NCBI GenBank assembly: GCA_903912515.1
Contig: CAIWHS010000046.1
Coordinates: 1 to 38,053, forward strand
Origin: an uncultured Planctomycetaceae bacterium
Lineage (GTDB): Bacteria; Planctomycetota; Planctomycetia; Gemmatales; Gemmataceae
Direction: 5' to 3'
DNA: 38,053 nt
Shown: one piece after another, positions 8,839 through 19,070 of the stretch
Numbering within the stretch: position 1 is the stretch's first letter
Layout: every line of letters begins with the position of its first letter
Translations under genes and position numbers: made by a program
The notes under the pieces: model-generated
What the model was told of the DNA's origin: nothing
Databases searched by the model: none
The model's input: the letters and a program-made list of their open reading frames with translations, nothing else

Positions 8839-9807
8839 ATGACTCTCCTATTTTCCAGAAAGCTAACCCGTTTGGTTGCTGGCTCAACCTTGGCATTGGG
8901 ACTCATCCTTACCCAACAATCGGTCAGGGCTGTTGAACCAGACGCCATGGTCCCTCCCGACTCAGAATTTGTCATGGCTGCGCGTCCCAGACAATTGCTG
9001 GAAAGCCCTTTCCTGAAGGCTCAAGGCTGGGATATTCTGCTCAAAACCGTGCTCGCCACCAACGACACAGTGCAAACTATTCTTGAAACAACCGGCATAG
9101 ACCCATTTAAAGATATCGAGTCACTCCAATTAGCTTCCAAGGGCCAAGGTCCAGAAGCAGACTTCATGATCGTCGTCCGCGGCAAACTGAATCCCAAAAA
9201 AATCTCCAAAGCTGTGGAAGAGCAAGGTGAAAATAGCGGCGCCCCAGTCAAGAAATTTAAGGAAAATGGCGTCACATTGTGGGAATTGAAAACTCCAGGC
9301 CCCTCCATCTTTATTGGATTTCAGGAAAACAAAGCTGTTGTTGCCACCAATAAAAAGGAAAACCTTATCACTTGTCTCACGAATGGTTTTCAGGAATCGG
9401 TCAACTCCGACCTGAAAACCGCTCTGGAAAAAGTGGACGGCAAAGAAGCGGTTTGGGCCGCTGGTGTCATTACCGAACAAGCCCGCAAAGGTATGGACCG
9501 CCAAGACGACCTGAAGCCTTTGGCCGATAAAATGGAAAGTTGGGCGGTAAGCTTCGACATGGTGGACACCATGAAGTTCGCTATCGACCTCTACGCCAAA
9601 GATGCCGCAACTGCACGCGCCCTGAAGGATCTTACCGAAAATAAGTTCCTGCCATTCCTTAAGGAACGCCCTGCAAGAGGGGGAGATTCCGAAATCAAAC
9701 GCCGTGATGCGATGATGAAACAACTGAAACTTGAAACCAAGGGTAAATCAGTTTCAGCCCGCATGACGGTAGATGCAGAAATGCTGAAGAGTTTGCTACC
9801 TCAGTGA
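8839..9807 (+). CDS. Secreted hypothetical protein
   Basis: 322 aa with N-terminal signal MTLLFSRKLTRLVAGSTLALGLILTQQSVRAVEP. No family recognised with confidence. Confidence 0.8.
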   Translation: MTLLFSRKLTRLVAGSTLALGLILTQQSVRAVEPDAMVPPDSEFVMAARPRQLLESPFLKAQGWDILLKTVLATNDTVQTILETTGIDPFKDIESLQLASKGQGPEADFMIVVRGKLNPKKISKAVEEQGENSGAPVKKFKENGVTLWELKTPGPSIFIGFQENKAVVATNKKENLITCLTNGFQESVNSDLKTALEKVDGKEAVWAAGVITEQARKGMDRQDDLKPLADKMESWAVSFDMVDTMKFAIDLYAKDAATARALKDLTENKFLPFLKERPARGGDSEIKRRDAMMKQLKLETKGKSVSARMTVDAEMLKSLLPQ

Positions 9808-9828
9808 CCTGAATTTCTTGCTGGCCTT

Positions 9829-9872
9829 AGAAAGGGCAAAGGCCGGGAATCTCCCTGGCCTTCGCCCTTTCT
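9829..9872. terminator. Strong hairpin between convergent genes (likely bidirectional terminator)
   Basis: AGAAAGGGC-A-AAGGCC ... GGCCTT-C-GCCCTTTCT: 15 paired bases with one mismatch, plus an inner GGGA/TCCC. Confidence 0.7.
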
Positions 9873-9893
9873 GGTTTGGAATTTAGAGCCATA

Positions 9894-11813
9894 TCAGCCA
9901 CTTTGTTCGGCTAGCCAAGCTGGCAAATCAATACTCCACCCATCCCCCCCGGCCAACAGCACCACAACCTCGTCTGGCCCCATTCCGGCTGAAACTGCCA
10001 CTACCGATCCAGGAAGCGCCAGTGTGCCCAAAGGCTTACCTTTGGCAATGGAATAAACCAATAACTCCTCCGTGCCACAAGAGGCAACAAGGTAGTTCCC
10101 CTGAGAGCTAAAACCCAAAACCGTTAAAGGCATCTCTGTAATATTTAGCAGCGTTTTTGGCTCTCCACTCCCAACATCGAACATGACCAATCCACCTTCC
10201 GGGCCCGACATGGCAAGTTTTCCACCATCCGGATGCCACGCCAAACGCCAAAATCCTCTGGCCAGCTTCCATACCGATTTCCCTGTGTTTGCATTCAAAA
10301 CCAGTAAGCTACCCTCCCCGGCCTTGCTGGCCAGGGTGTTAACCCCGCAAATTGCCAAAATCTGCCCACAGGCTGAAAAAGCCAGATCTTGCGGGGATGC
10401 CCCCTCCAAAGGATCTGGTACAAGGGAAAAAGGAGCTAGCGATTCCCCATCAACTAAAACAATGTCTTGGGCTTGGGAACTGCCAATTGCCAACTTTTTA
10501 CCATCTGACGAAATTGCCAAAAGTTCGCCATCACCAGGGCCAGATGCAAAACCTCCCACAATCCTCAACCCGGGCTCACCTTCGCTACTTTTCCATAGCC
10601 GAACATGCGCCGGAGTGTTTTGTGCGGTTGCCAAAGAACTCCCATTGGGGTTTACCGCCAAAGCATGAACTGGACCACTAAAGTCTGCCACATGCTGGGC
10701 TTGGTGGGACCCCTTCCAGCCTGCCAAACCTTTGGTTGCCTGCCAACGCTGAACTCCCCCTTCCGGCGAAAGACAATACAAATCACCATTCCTTAAACAG
10801 CTTATGGAAGGCCTGGGGCGCACCCCAGAATTTATAATCCGGCCTTCACCACTGATTTCCCGTTTCCAATCCACTGACAATAAGCGACCATCTTGAAGGC
10901 TTATTGCAGCCAAAGCCCCTGATGGACTTAATGAAATATGCCTTGGCTCGGCTCCCAATAAACTGGGAGCCCTCTCCCTCCGCCAGGCCCCCACTTCCCA
11001 CACATTCCAAGAGGGTAAATTATCCCCTGCAAGAAGCCATTTCCCATCCGGTGAAAAAGCAAGGCAAGTCACCAAGGCCGCATGGTTGTTTAAAAGGATG
11101 ACCGCGCTTCCATCTTCATTACGCCAAACCCGCACAGTCCCGTCCCAACCCGCCGAATAAATATAACGGCCTAACGGATCAAAACCCAAAGCCACCACCC
11201 TACCCTTATGGCCAAGGCACGAATAAATTGGCGAAGGTTCACCAACCTTTAAATGATGGATCTCCAAAGATTCATCCGCAACCAGCAGCCGCTTTTCAAG
11301 ATTATCCCATGCCAAAACACTTATGGCCCTATTTTTAACCTCACCAGAATTATCACCAAGCTGGGAAGCCTCCCAACATTGGATCAATTCCCCACTAAGC
11401 GCATCCCATACCCTAACCGCCCCATCATCATGGCCGCTGGCAACTAGGGGCAAAGTTGGGTGGCCCGCTGTCGCGGTGATCCAAGCCCCTGTATCCATCC
11501 ACCAGCGTGGGTCTGTTTTTCCAATAGCCCACACACCTAATTCATTCGCACTGGAAAGAATTACCAACCCTTGGGCCGGGCACAGCGAGGCACAACCAGC
11601 CAACTGATCCAGCAGAAGGGGCTTGCCCGCCTCCCACTTTCCTCCTACTTGCTTGGCAGCCCTAAGGTTCCCTTGTTCATCCAGACATATCAGGGCCCCT
11701 TCACCAACAAACCCCAAAGCCAGGGGCTCACCTTCCATGCGCATCAGGGCCCCGGCAAAACGCAGGCACCGTAATGGACCATTTTCTCCCACCGTGTCGC
11801 CTTCAAAGTCCAC
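9894..11813 (-). CDS. WD40 repeat protein (beta-propeller)
   Basis: 639 aa. Repeats include LPLVASGHDDGAVRVWDALSGELI, RYIYSAGWDGTVRVWRNEDGSAV, LAFSPDGKWLLAGDNLPSWNVWEV. Confidence 0.85.
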   Translation of the reverse strand: MDFEGDTVGENGPLRCLRFAGALMRMEGEPLALGFVGEGALICLDEQGNLRAAKQVGGKWEAGKPLLLDQLAGCASLCPAQGLVILSSANELGVWAIGKTDPRWWMDTGAWITATAGHPTLPLVASGHDDGAVRVWDALSGELIQCWEASQLGDNSGEVKNRAISVLAWDNLEKRLLVADESLEIHHLKVGEPSPIYSCLGHKGRVVALGFDPLGRYIYSAGWDGTVRVWRNEDGSAVILLNNHAALVTCLAFSPDGKWLLAGDNLPSWNVWEVGAWRRERAPSLLGAEPRHISLSPSGALAAISLQDGRLLSVDWKREISGEGRIINSGVRPRPSISCLRNGDLYCLSPEGGVQRWQATKGLAGWKGSHQAQHVADFSGPVHALAVNPNGSSLATAQNTPAHVRLWKSSEGEPGLRIVGGFASGPGDGELLAISSDGKKLAIGSSQAQDIVLVDGESLAPFSLVPDPLEGASPQDLAFSACGQILAICGVNTLASKAGEGSLLVLNANTGKSVWKLARGFWRLAWHPDGGKLAMSGPEGGLVMFDVGSGEPKTLLNITEMPLTVLGFSSQGNYLVASCGTEELLVYSIAKGKPLGTLALPGSVVAVSAGMGPDEVVVLLAGGDGWSIDLPAWLAEQSG

Positions 11814-11977
11814 GGCGCTTCCCCCTTTATAATCTTGCGTTTCGCCCCAGCATCACCATGACAACCACTAGGCCAAACCGATAGGCCCAAGCCAATTCAC
11901 GTTGTACTATAGCAATTTGTCAGTGCGATGGTTTCCCAACCAACCCCCATCTTCTCACCCAAACCTAAGCAATAACC

Positions 11978-12949
11978 ATGCCTGCAATCAATAACCCTCC
12001 AACCAGTTTCTTCACCGAACAGGACTTGGTCGCCTGGCTACGCAGCCTACCCAAGCCAAACCCAAGCATTTGGCCAGTGGGGATCGGTGACGACGCCGCA
12101 ATTCTTCACCCCAGTCCAAACGATGAATTGGTAATTTCCACCGATATGCTGCTTGAGGGAAGCTGCTTTTTAATTGCCCAAGCTGGGCCCCTTCGAGTTG
12201 GTCGAAAAGCACTGGCCGTGAACCTAAGCGACCTCGCAGCCATGGCGGCCCGCCCTTTAGGCTGCTTTTTGTCACTAGCACTTCCAAAATCGGGTGATAA
12301 GTCAATTGCCCAAAAGGTTATTCAGGGTTTGCTGGAAAAAGCTGCGCAATTTAATTGCCCGCTATTAGGCGGTGATACCAATTCTTGGAATGGTCCTCTG
12401 GCAATTTCTGTCACCGTGATAGGAACCACCCTCAAAGGAAAGGCCGTACGCCGCAATGGTGCCAAACTAGGCGATTGGCTTCTAGTCACAGGCCAATTGG
12501 GGGGCAGCATTTTGGGACACCACCTCGATTTCACAGCAAGAATCACAGAAGCACTAATTATTGCCGATATGGTTCAAATTCATGCAATGATGGACATTAG
12601 CGATGGCCTCGCCAGAGATACGCGCACCTTATGCGAGGCTAGCGGATTGGGTGGCTGCCTTCATGCCGATCACATCCCCATCAGTTCAGCCGCCCACCAA
12701 CTGCAGGCCATCGCAGCCTTGGGAATAGCCGGTAGCACCCCTCTTGAACACGCATTGGGCGATGGCGAAGATTACGAATTACTAATGGCCGTCAGCCCGG
12801 CCGATGGCCAAAAACTGCTTAGCAGCCAACCCCTGCAAAGCACTTCCATCACCAAAGTGGGCGAATGTGTTGCAGAAGGCTTTTGGTTACTCGAAAACAA
12901 CAAACGCAACCTACTTCAAAACCAAGGCTGGCAACATAATTGGGCTTAA
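11978..12949 (+). CDS. thiL: Thiamine-monophosphate kinase
   Basis: GIGDDAAIL, ISTDMLLEGSCF, VGRKALAVNLSDLAAMAARPLGCFLSLALP, MDISDGLARD, GDGEDYELLM. Confidence 0.93.
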   Translation: MPAINNPPTSFFTEQDLVAWLRSLPKPNPSIWPVGIGDDAAILHPSPNDELVISTDMLLEGSCFLIAQAGPLRVGRKALAVNLSDLAAMAARPLGCFLSLALPKSGDKSIAQKVIQGLLEKAAQFNCPLLGGDTNSWNGPLAISVTVIGTTLKGKAVRRNGAKLGDWLLVTGQLGGSILGHHLDFTARITEALIIADMVQIHAMMDISDGLARDTRTLCEASGLGGCLHADHIPISSAAHQLQAIAALGIAGSTPLEHALGDGEDYELLMAVSPADGQKLLSSQPLQSTSITKVGECVAEGFWLLENNKRNLLQNQGWQHNWA

Positions 12950-12986
12950 GTTCACAAAACCAAACCCTTCGAAAAAACCAACAACT

Positions 12987-14528
12987 CTAACAAGCCTGAG
13001 CCCACAACTTCCTGTCTAAGGTTCGGTAACCGATAGCCTCCATCAGATGGCCCGGAGTAATCAAATCACAGGGCTCCAAATCAGCGATTGTCCTGGCTAC
13101 CCGCAAAATCCGATCATGGGCCCTGGCAGAAAGGCCCAACTCTGTCATGGCAGTTTCCATTATCCGGCGGCAGTCTTGATCCAGCACACAATGCTTGCGC
13201 AGCAATTTGCTCCCCATTCTGCCATTATTCCGCACCATATCATCACCAAATCGGTCAGCCTGAATGGCACGCGCCTGATCCACTTGAGCCCGCATGGTGG
13301 CACTACATGTACCCTCTTGCCTGCTCGATAGTTCCTGAAAGGGAACATTAGGCACCTCCAAATGCAAGTCAATGCGGTCCAAAAGCGGCCCGCTAATCTT
13401 GGCCATGTATTTTTCAATCTGTTGCGGGCTACATTTGCAAGGGTGTCTGCTATCCCCCAAATACCCGCACGGACATGGATTCATGCTGGTTACAAGCACA
13501 AACTGAGCCGGAAAAGTGGTAGACCTCAGGGCCCGGGAAATTGTCACTCGACCTTCTTCCAAAGGCTGTCTCAACACCTCAAGGCTGCGGCGGTTGAATT
13601 CTGGCAACTCATCGAGAAAAAGCACGCCGTTGTGCGCCATGCTGATTTCGCCTGGTGATGGCGGATTTCCCCCCCCCACCATGCCCGCATCCGATATGGT
13701 GTGATGCGGCGACCGAAAAGGCCGGGTGGTCAATAAACTTTGCCCAGGCGCCAACCGTCCCATGGCGCTGTATATCCGGGTGGTTTCCAAACTTTCACCA
13801 GGAGTCAGCTCTGGAAAAATGGTCGCCAATCGTTGGGCTAACATGGTTTTTCCGGTACCCGGAGAACCTATCATTAAAACATTGTGTGCCCCCGCCGCCG
13901 CCACCGTCAGCGCCCGCTTCGCATGCTCCTGCCCCCGAACATCCGCAAAATCGCTTGAATAATTATTCATCGGCGCATCCAGCCCCATCAAACCACTAGG
14001 CACAGTTTCAAAAGGCAAACTGCCTCCCAATACTCCAACAGCCTCGCTAAGGGAAGAAACTCCCGCCACCCTTAAAGAATCCACCACTGCAGCCTCTCGG
14101 CCATTTTCCCGCGGCAACAAAATTCGGCCCACACCGTCCCGGGCTGCCGCCATTGCCACCGACAAAGCCCCTCGCACCGGTCGAATCGAGCCGTCCAAGG
14201 CCAACTCGCCCAGACATGTCACCCCTTCCAGACTCTCAGGTGGCAGTTGGCGGGTTGCAACCAAAATCCCAAGAGCTATGGGAAGGTCAAAGGCCCCTGC
14301 CTCTTTCCGTTGGTCAGCTGGCGCCAAATTAATCACTACGACGCCGCGCGGACGCTGAAATCCAAGATTGGCAAGCGCCCGCTCAATGCGGTGAACACTT
14401 TCCTTCACCGCTTGTTCTGGCAATCCAACTAAAATGGTTTTGGGTATCCCGGGGGTGACATCCACCTCAACTTCAACCGGAAAAGCCTCAATCCCCGAAA
14501 GACCATAGGAACGAAGTCGCGCAAGCAT
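12987..14528 (-). CDS. YifB/ComM family Mg-chelatase-like AAA+ ATPase
   Basis: MLARLRSYGLSGIEAFPVEVEVDVTPGIPKTILVGLPEQAVKESVHRIERAL ... MIGSPGTGKTMLAQRL ... TSMNPCPCGYLGD. Confidence 0.94.
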   Translation of the reverse strand: MLARLRSYGLSGIEAFPVEVEVDVTPGIPKTILVGLPEQAVKESVHRIERALANLGFQRPRGVVVINLAPADQRKEAGAFDLPIALGILVATRQLPPESLEGVTCLGELALDGSIRPVRGALSVAMAAARDGVGRILLPRENGREAAVVDSLRVAGVSSLSEAVGVLGGSLPFETVPSGLMGLDAPMNNYSSDFADVRGQEHAKRALTVAAAGAHNVLMIGSPGTGKTMLAQRLATIFPELTPGESLETTRIYSAMGRLAPGQSLLTTRPFRSPHHTISDAGMVGGGNPPSPGEISMAHNGVLFLDELPEFNRRSLEVLRQPLEEGRVTISRALRSTTFPAQFVLVTSMNPCPCGYLGDSRHPCKCSPQQIEKYMAKISGPLLDRIDLHLEVPNVPFQELSSRQEGTCSATMRAQVDQARAIQADRFGDDMVRNNGRMGSKLLRKHCVLDQDCRRIMETAMTELGLSARAHDRILRVARTIADLEPCDLITPGHLMEAIGYRTLDRKLWAQAC

Positions 14529-14659
14529 GGGTTGACTCCAAAGCAATCGGCGCCAAATCAGGATGGCCTGGGAAACCATCTGTTCTTTTGTTCACTATGG
14601 CAATATGCAAAATCCCAACACACTTGGCAAGTGGAAATACTGGAAATTTGTTCAGTACT

Positions 14660-15355
14660 CTATTCTTTTGGACGGGAACCTAAAACGGCAACATAAAGAG
14701 GACAATCGGGCCGGACAGGATTTCCCTGGCGGTAATTGGTCAATATTTCCCTAGAACGGCCTGCCAGCATGCGCCTCACCTCACGCCGCATGCCCTTCAA
14801 CCTAGGAATGGCCATCTGATCATAGGCGGTGGTTTGATGCCTCATCCAAGCGATAACAGCAGCTTCTGCCCTGCGCTCGACCGGAATTTGCTTCGTGCGC
14901 GCAACAGTTCCACTGCCAACAGGGGTTGCGTGGACTGTAACCAGCACCGATAGCCGTTTTCCTAATTCATCATGGACAGGATGAAAGTCCAAGAATGTCA
15001 GAACCGCCTGCGCAAACTCACCCTCATAAGCAACCTGAACCTTTTCCCGCCGAGCTTTGTCCGATTCCTTCTTGCGCGCAAATGCAGGGGCAGCCCGCTC
15101 CTTTTCAAGGTCCAAACGAATGGCTGCCAAGGTCGCTCGGGGTGCATACATGCCCCTCGAAAAAACTTTTCTGCCGCGTTTTTCTGATATGGCCCAATAT
15201 TTTCCAGCGGCTTTCACCCTGCGCGTCAAAGCCGCATCGCCAGGCTCCAAGAGCTCCCAATCAGTGGGAGCCTCGTGGACAGTGCCATTCGCCAACCTAA
15301 TGGTTCTAGGCTTGGGGCCGGGTGATCCAGCCAACTGATGAAGATCCGGGCTCAT
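14660..15355 (-). CDS. DUF2293-type protein
   Basis: VTVHATPVGSGTVARTKQIPVERRAEAAVIAWMRHQTTAYDQMAIPRLKGMRREVRRMLAGRSREIL matches the remembered DUF2293 signature. Confidence 0.75.
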   Translation of the reverse strand: MSPDLHQLAGSPGPKPRTIRLANGTVHEAPTDWELLEPGDAALTRRVKAAGKYWAISEKRGRKVFSRGMYAPRATLAAIRLDLEKERAAPAFARKKESDKARREKVQVAYEGEFAQAVLTFLDFHPVHDELGKRLSVLVTVHATPVGSGTVARTKQIPVERRAEAAVIAWMRHQTTAYDQMAIPRLKGMRREVRRMLAGRSREILTNYRQGNPVRPDCPLYVAVLGSRPKE

Positions 15356-15392
15356 CCTTGAGTCACCGCAAAAATACCAAATGGTTTAAAAA

Positions 15393-15779
15393 TCAGGCTT
15401 GGGGAGGACTTTGCGACAAACCCCTATCTACCGCCTCCAACAAGCGCTCCATAGGAAACGGCTTGCGGATGTAGTCAACAACCCCCAATAACTCGGCGTA
15501 AGCCTTATGACGGGCCCCCTCGTTGGCTGTAATCATGATGAACGGAGGGGCGTCCTTGCGGTCCTTGTAATGCTCAAGAACAGGGTATCCACCCATTCTC
15601 GGCATCATCATGTCCAAAATGACTAAATCAGGACGAATACGATCCACCAACTCGCGCGCCTGTTTTCCATCTCTGGCCTGAATCACTTGGTGACCCTTGT
15701 GCTCAAGCATAATTTTGATGCCGTCACTCAGTTCGGCATCATCATCAACAACCAAAATGGTTTTGGGCGCTTGGGTCAT
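15393..15779 (-). CDS. Stand-alone response regulator (CheY-like receiver)
   Basis: ILVVDDDAELSDGIKIMLEHKGHQVIQARDGKQA ... LVILDMMMPRMGGYPVL ... MITANEG ... IRKPF. Confidence 0.93.
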   Translation of the reverse strand: MTQAPKTILVVDDDAELSDGIKIMLEHKGHQVIQARDGKQARELVDRIRPDLVILDMMMPRMGGYPVLEHYKDRKDAPPFIMITANEGARHKAYAELLGVVDYIRKPFPMERLLEAVDRGLSQSPPQA

Positions 15780-15926
15780 GAGGTCCTTCCAGAACAGTGC
15801 CCGTTCTTCGGGTGTTTTGTCGGCGCTTTAGCCGATTATTCGACTCCAGACAATTCAGTCGTCCGGGTTTGGCAGGAGGCTCTATACTACCATTTCAATA
15901 GCGGCATCACAAGCAGTAACCGGGGC

Positions 15927-16853
15927 ATGGAGGCGCTGGTGGCAACTCGGGTAAACCTGGTCGTTTTGGCAAGTGGCAGCACTGGCAATGCAATTGCAAT
16001 CACAGGCCCAGGCGGCTGGTTTCTCATCGACCTAGGTCTCCAAGTGGCCGATTTGCGCCGCCGCATGGCTATTTCAGAGCTCAACCCCGCCGAATGCCGT
16101 GGGTGCCTCCTCACGCACACGCACGGCGACCACTGGCGCGATTCCTCGCTGGGCTGGCTGGCCTCGCGCCAAATCCCCCTTTGGCTTCACGCCGCCCACC
16201 TTGCAGACCTTCGCCGCCAGTCCCGTGCAGTCCATACCCTCGAGGCAGCAACCGCCGTTCGACTTTTCCAACCCAACACAACCTTTTCTCCAATTTCCGG
16301 AGTTGAGGTCCTACCGGCCGAAATCTCACACGACAGCCACCCGACTTTCGGCTTCCGGATAATCGTGCGTGACCTACGAGATTCGCGGTCCAATGAAGCC
16401 CGCATCGGCTATTTTTCAGACCTAGGCCAGTGGAATAAAAGCCACAATCATCTGCTGGAAGACCTGCATCTTCTCGCCCTCGAATTCAATCACCACATCC
16501 CCTTGCTAGATGTTTCACCACGGCCCGATTTTCTCAAAAGACGCATTTCTGGCCCAAAAGGCCATTTGTCTAACCAACAGGCCGGGCAGGTTGTTTCCTC
16601 TATTAAGTCAGCACCAAAGGGGCAAACTTTGGTACTCCTTCACCTCAGCAAGGAATGCAACACCCAGGAACATGCTTTGTCAGAGGCCAAATCCGCATCA
16701 AATGCTAATGGTAAAATTGAAAAAATCGAGGTGGCCCTGCAAAATGAACCACTTCCCCCAATCCCCCTGAAAACAGATTCAGGCACCGCCATGATCCAGA
16801 CCGATGACGATTTTGGACCACTTTTTCAATCCCTTAGGAGCCGCGCCCTATGA
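15927..16853 (+). CDS. MBL-fold metallo-hydrolase (YycJ-like)
   Basis: LVVLASGSTGNAIAITGPGGWFLIDLGLQVADLRRRM ... LLTHTHGDHWRDS ... IGYFSDLG ... LALEFNHHIPLL. ATG at 15927 preferred over the longer ORF start. Confidence 0.88.
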   Translation: MEALVATRVNLVVLASGSTGNAIAITGPGGWFLIDLGLQVADLRRRMAISELNPAECRGCLLTHTHGDHWRDSSLGWLASRQIPLWLHAAHLADLRRQSRAVHTLEAATAVRLFQPNTTFSPISGVEVLPAEISHDSHPTFGFRIIVRDLRDSRSNEARIGYFSDLGQWNKSHNHLLEDLHLLALEFNHHIPLLDVSPRPDFLKRRISGPKGHLSNQQAGQVVSSIKSAPKGQTLVLLHLSKECNTQEHALSEAKSASNANGKIEKIEVALQNEPLPPIPLKTDSGTAMIQTDDDFGPLFQSLRSRAL

Positions 16854-17035
16854 AGACACCCGAACAACTCCTTGCCAAACTCTACGAACTCCGAAAAGAT
16901 TTTCAGGACGAAGACCCCAATCCCGAGTACGAGGCTTTGCACCACGCCTTCATGTTTATCAGCTACAACATCGAAGGGTTCAAAAAATATGTTCGTGAAG
17001 AAGCAGAGAAAGAGGCCGCAAAGGGCAATCGATAA
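16850..17035 (+). CDS. Small conserved-looking hypothetical protein
   Basis: 61 aa (MKTPEQLLAKLYELRKDFQDEDPNPEYEALHHAFMFISYNIEGFKKYV...). ATGA overlap with the upstream MBL gene implies translational coupling. Confidence 0.75.
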   Translation: MKTPEQLLAKLYELRKDFQDEDPNPEYEALHHAFMFISYNIEGFKKYVREEAEKEAAKGNR

Positions 17036-17055
17036 TAAATCCCGCAATGCGGCAA

Positions 17056-18807
17056 TCAGGTATCAATGATTTCCAAATCCGGCAACACTTCCAAAGTAGC
17101 GTTGGTCAAGTATCTCCGGGCTCCAGCAAAGGTCTTAAACCGCTTCACCCGCCTCAAAATTTCACCGCAATGGTCTAAACGCGTTCGAGAAACCGCCTCA
17201 CGCACTGTGGGCATCACTGCGGGTGTCATGCTCAGCTTGGTGATTCCCATTCCTAACAGCGGAAGCAGGCACCTGGGCCGGCCGGCCATTTCCCCGCAGA
17301 CCGTCACTGGCTTGCCAGCCTGGAGGCAAGCCTTCACCACATGGTGAAGTAAACGAAAAACAGCAGGGTTGAAAGGCTCGCACAGATGCGCCACCTGCGG
17401 GTTGTCCCGGTCGGCGGCCATGAAATACTGAATCAGGTCGTTAGTGCCAATGCTGACAAAATCCGACTCCGCCAACAACTGCCTGATTGTGAAGGCGGCA
17501 CTTGGAACCTCCACCAATATTCCCAAGGGCACACTGTCCACATGGGGAACCCCCCTGCGTGCCAGATCCACCATGCAACGCCTCACCTCCCGGCGCAAAT
17601 GGCGAACCTCCTCAAGGTGACTGATCATTGGAAATAAAATTTGTATCTGGCCATGAATCCCAGCACGCAAAATGGCGCGAACCTGCGTTCGGAAAAATTC
17701 AGGGTGCTTCCGAATCATGCGAATGCTTCGAAAACCCATGAATGGGTTGGCCTCTTGATGCGTTCCAAGCCAAGGAACCTGTTTGTCGCCACCAAGGTCC
17801 AAGGTTCTGACTACCACTTTCCGGCCTGGGGATGACTCAATCACTTCCCGATAAACCCGAACCTGCTCCTCTTCGTCAGGAACGGTAGGGTGAGTAAGGA
17901 AAAGATACTCTGTACGGTAAAGTCCAACCCCTGCTGCCCCGCTAGCGACAGCCATCCTGGCATCGGCGGCGTTATTCACATTGGCCAAAAGCTCGATATC
18001 CCGTCCATCTGCAGTGATGGACTTTCTGTCGCGGTTTTCAACCAAACGACCGAAAATCGAGGCATATTCCCTTGCCATCTTGCGGTAAGCGCCCAAAGCC
18101 TCAGGGCCAGGATCCGCAAGAACCAGACCTTCCCGGGCATCAACCACCAACAATCCGCCACCGTGAACATTTTTCAACAGATTACGCAGACCGGTGATAG
18201 CTGGAATTCCAAGAGACCGCGCCAAAATGGCCCCATGGCCGGTCGATCCACCCGATTCGGTGATGATCGCGCAAAACCTGCCTTTTTCCAGCCAACGCCC
18301 CGCCATGCTGGGCAATATTTCCTGACTCACCAAAACCAGTGGGTCATCACCCTCGGGGGGGGCGGGCTGCTCATCACTCAAATGGCTCAGCAAACGGTTA
18401 AAAACATCATGCACATCCGCCAAGCGCTCTTGTAGTACCGGATCCTGAATTCGGCTAAACATCAGGGAAAATTCCTGCCGGGTCAGCTCCACCGCACTCT
18501 CGGCACTGATCGTTTTTTCAACTATCAGCGATTTCACTTTGGTCAGCAAAATAGGATCTTCAACCAACAGCGCATGGGCGCGAAAAATGGCCCCGCTTTC
18601 TTTCCCTAACTGCTTTTCAGTTTGGTATGCAAGCGTTTTCAACTCAACCAGCGAAACGGCACAAGCGTGGTCAAATTTCCTTTGTTCCAACTCCACTTCA
18701 GAGGGGTCGGAAATGCTTCGGTTGACAGGCGGGGCAGAACGTGACTGAACAACGAAGGCGTGGCCAACAGCCACCCCCGGAGCCAGTGCTATCCCCTTCC
18801 ATTTCAT
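17056..18807 (-). CDS. ptsI: Phosphoenolpyruvate-protein phosphotransferase (PTS enzyme I)
   Basis: MKWKGIALAPGVAVGHAFV, GGSTGHGAILARSLGIPAITGL, GVGLYRTEYLFL, VRTLDLGGDK, GTNDLIQY, VCGEMAGRP. Confidence 0.94.
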   Translation of the reverse strand: MKWKGIALAPGVAVGHAFVVQSRSAPPVNRSISDPSEVELEQRKFDHACAVSLVELKTLAYQTEKQLGKESGAIFRAHALLVEDPILLTKVKSLIVEKTISAESAVELTRQEFSLMFSRIQDPVLQERLADVHDVFNRLLSHLSDEQPAPPEGDDPLVLVSQEILPSMAGRWLEKGRFCAIITESGGSTGHGAILARSLGIPAITGLRNLLKNVHGGGLLVVDAREGLVLADPGPEALGAYRKMAREYASIFGRLVENRDRKSITADGRDIELLANVNNAADARMAVASGAAGVGLYRTEYLFLTHPTVPDEEEQVRVYREVIESSPGRKVVVRTLDLGGDKQVPWLGTHQEANPFMGFRSIRMIRKHPEFFRTQVRAILRAGIHGQIQILFPMISHLEEVRHLRREVRRCMVDLARRGVPHVDSVPLGILVEVPSAAFTIRQLLAESDFVSIGTNDLIQYFMAADRDNPQVAHLCEPFNPAVFRLLHHVVKACLQAGKPVTVCGEMAGRPRCLLPLLGMGITKLSMTPAVMPTVREAVSRTRLDHCGEILRRVKRFKTFAGARRYLTNATLEVLPDLEIIDT

Positions 18808-19070
18808 GTATTCACACCAAAAATCAAAAAATGATCGCCACGCTCAATGCACGATACTCTTGCACAAAACATAGCACACTTAATTTAGTCTTTTCTATCA
18901 AATGTGGTTAAAAGCTCCTAGACACTTACTGATAAAAAAGGCAAAATTGACCTTTACACCAGAAATAAAAATTGGCATTGCCCTCTCCAATCGGTTGGCC
19001 ACCCATCGGGGGATCGGGTGTCCAGCTATTCGCGCGCCACAGGCGCTTCAGGTCCACGGGGGATTTTCCA

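Noticed and set aside
9130-9723. 197-aa minus ORF antisense to the secreted hypothetical gene
   Set aside because: Fully antisense to a better-supported gene with signal peptide; composition typical of a shadow frame.
17890-18435. 181-aa plus ORF antisense to ptsI
   Set aside because: Shadow ORF of a conserved gene.
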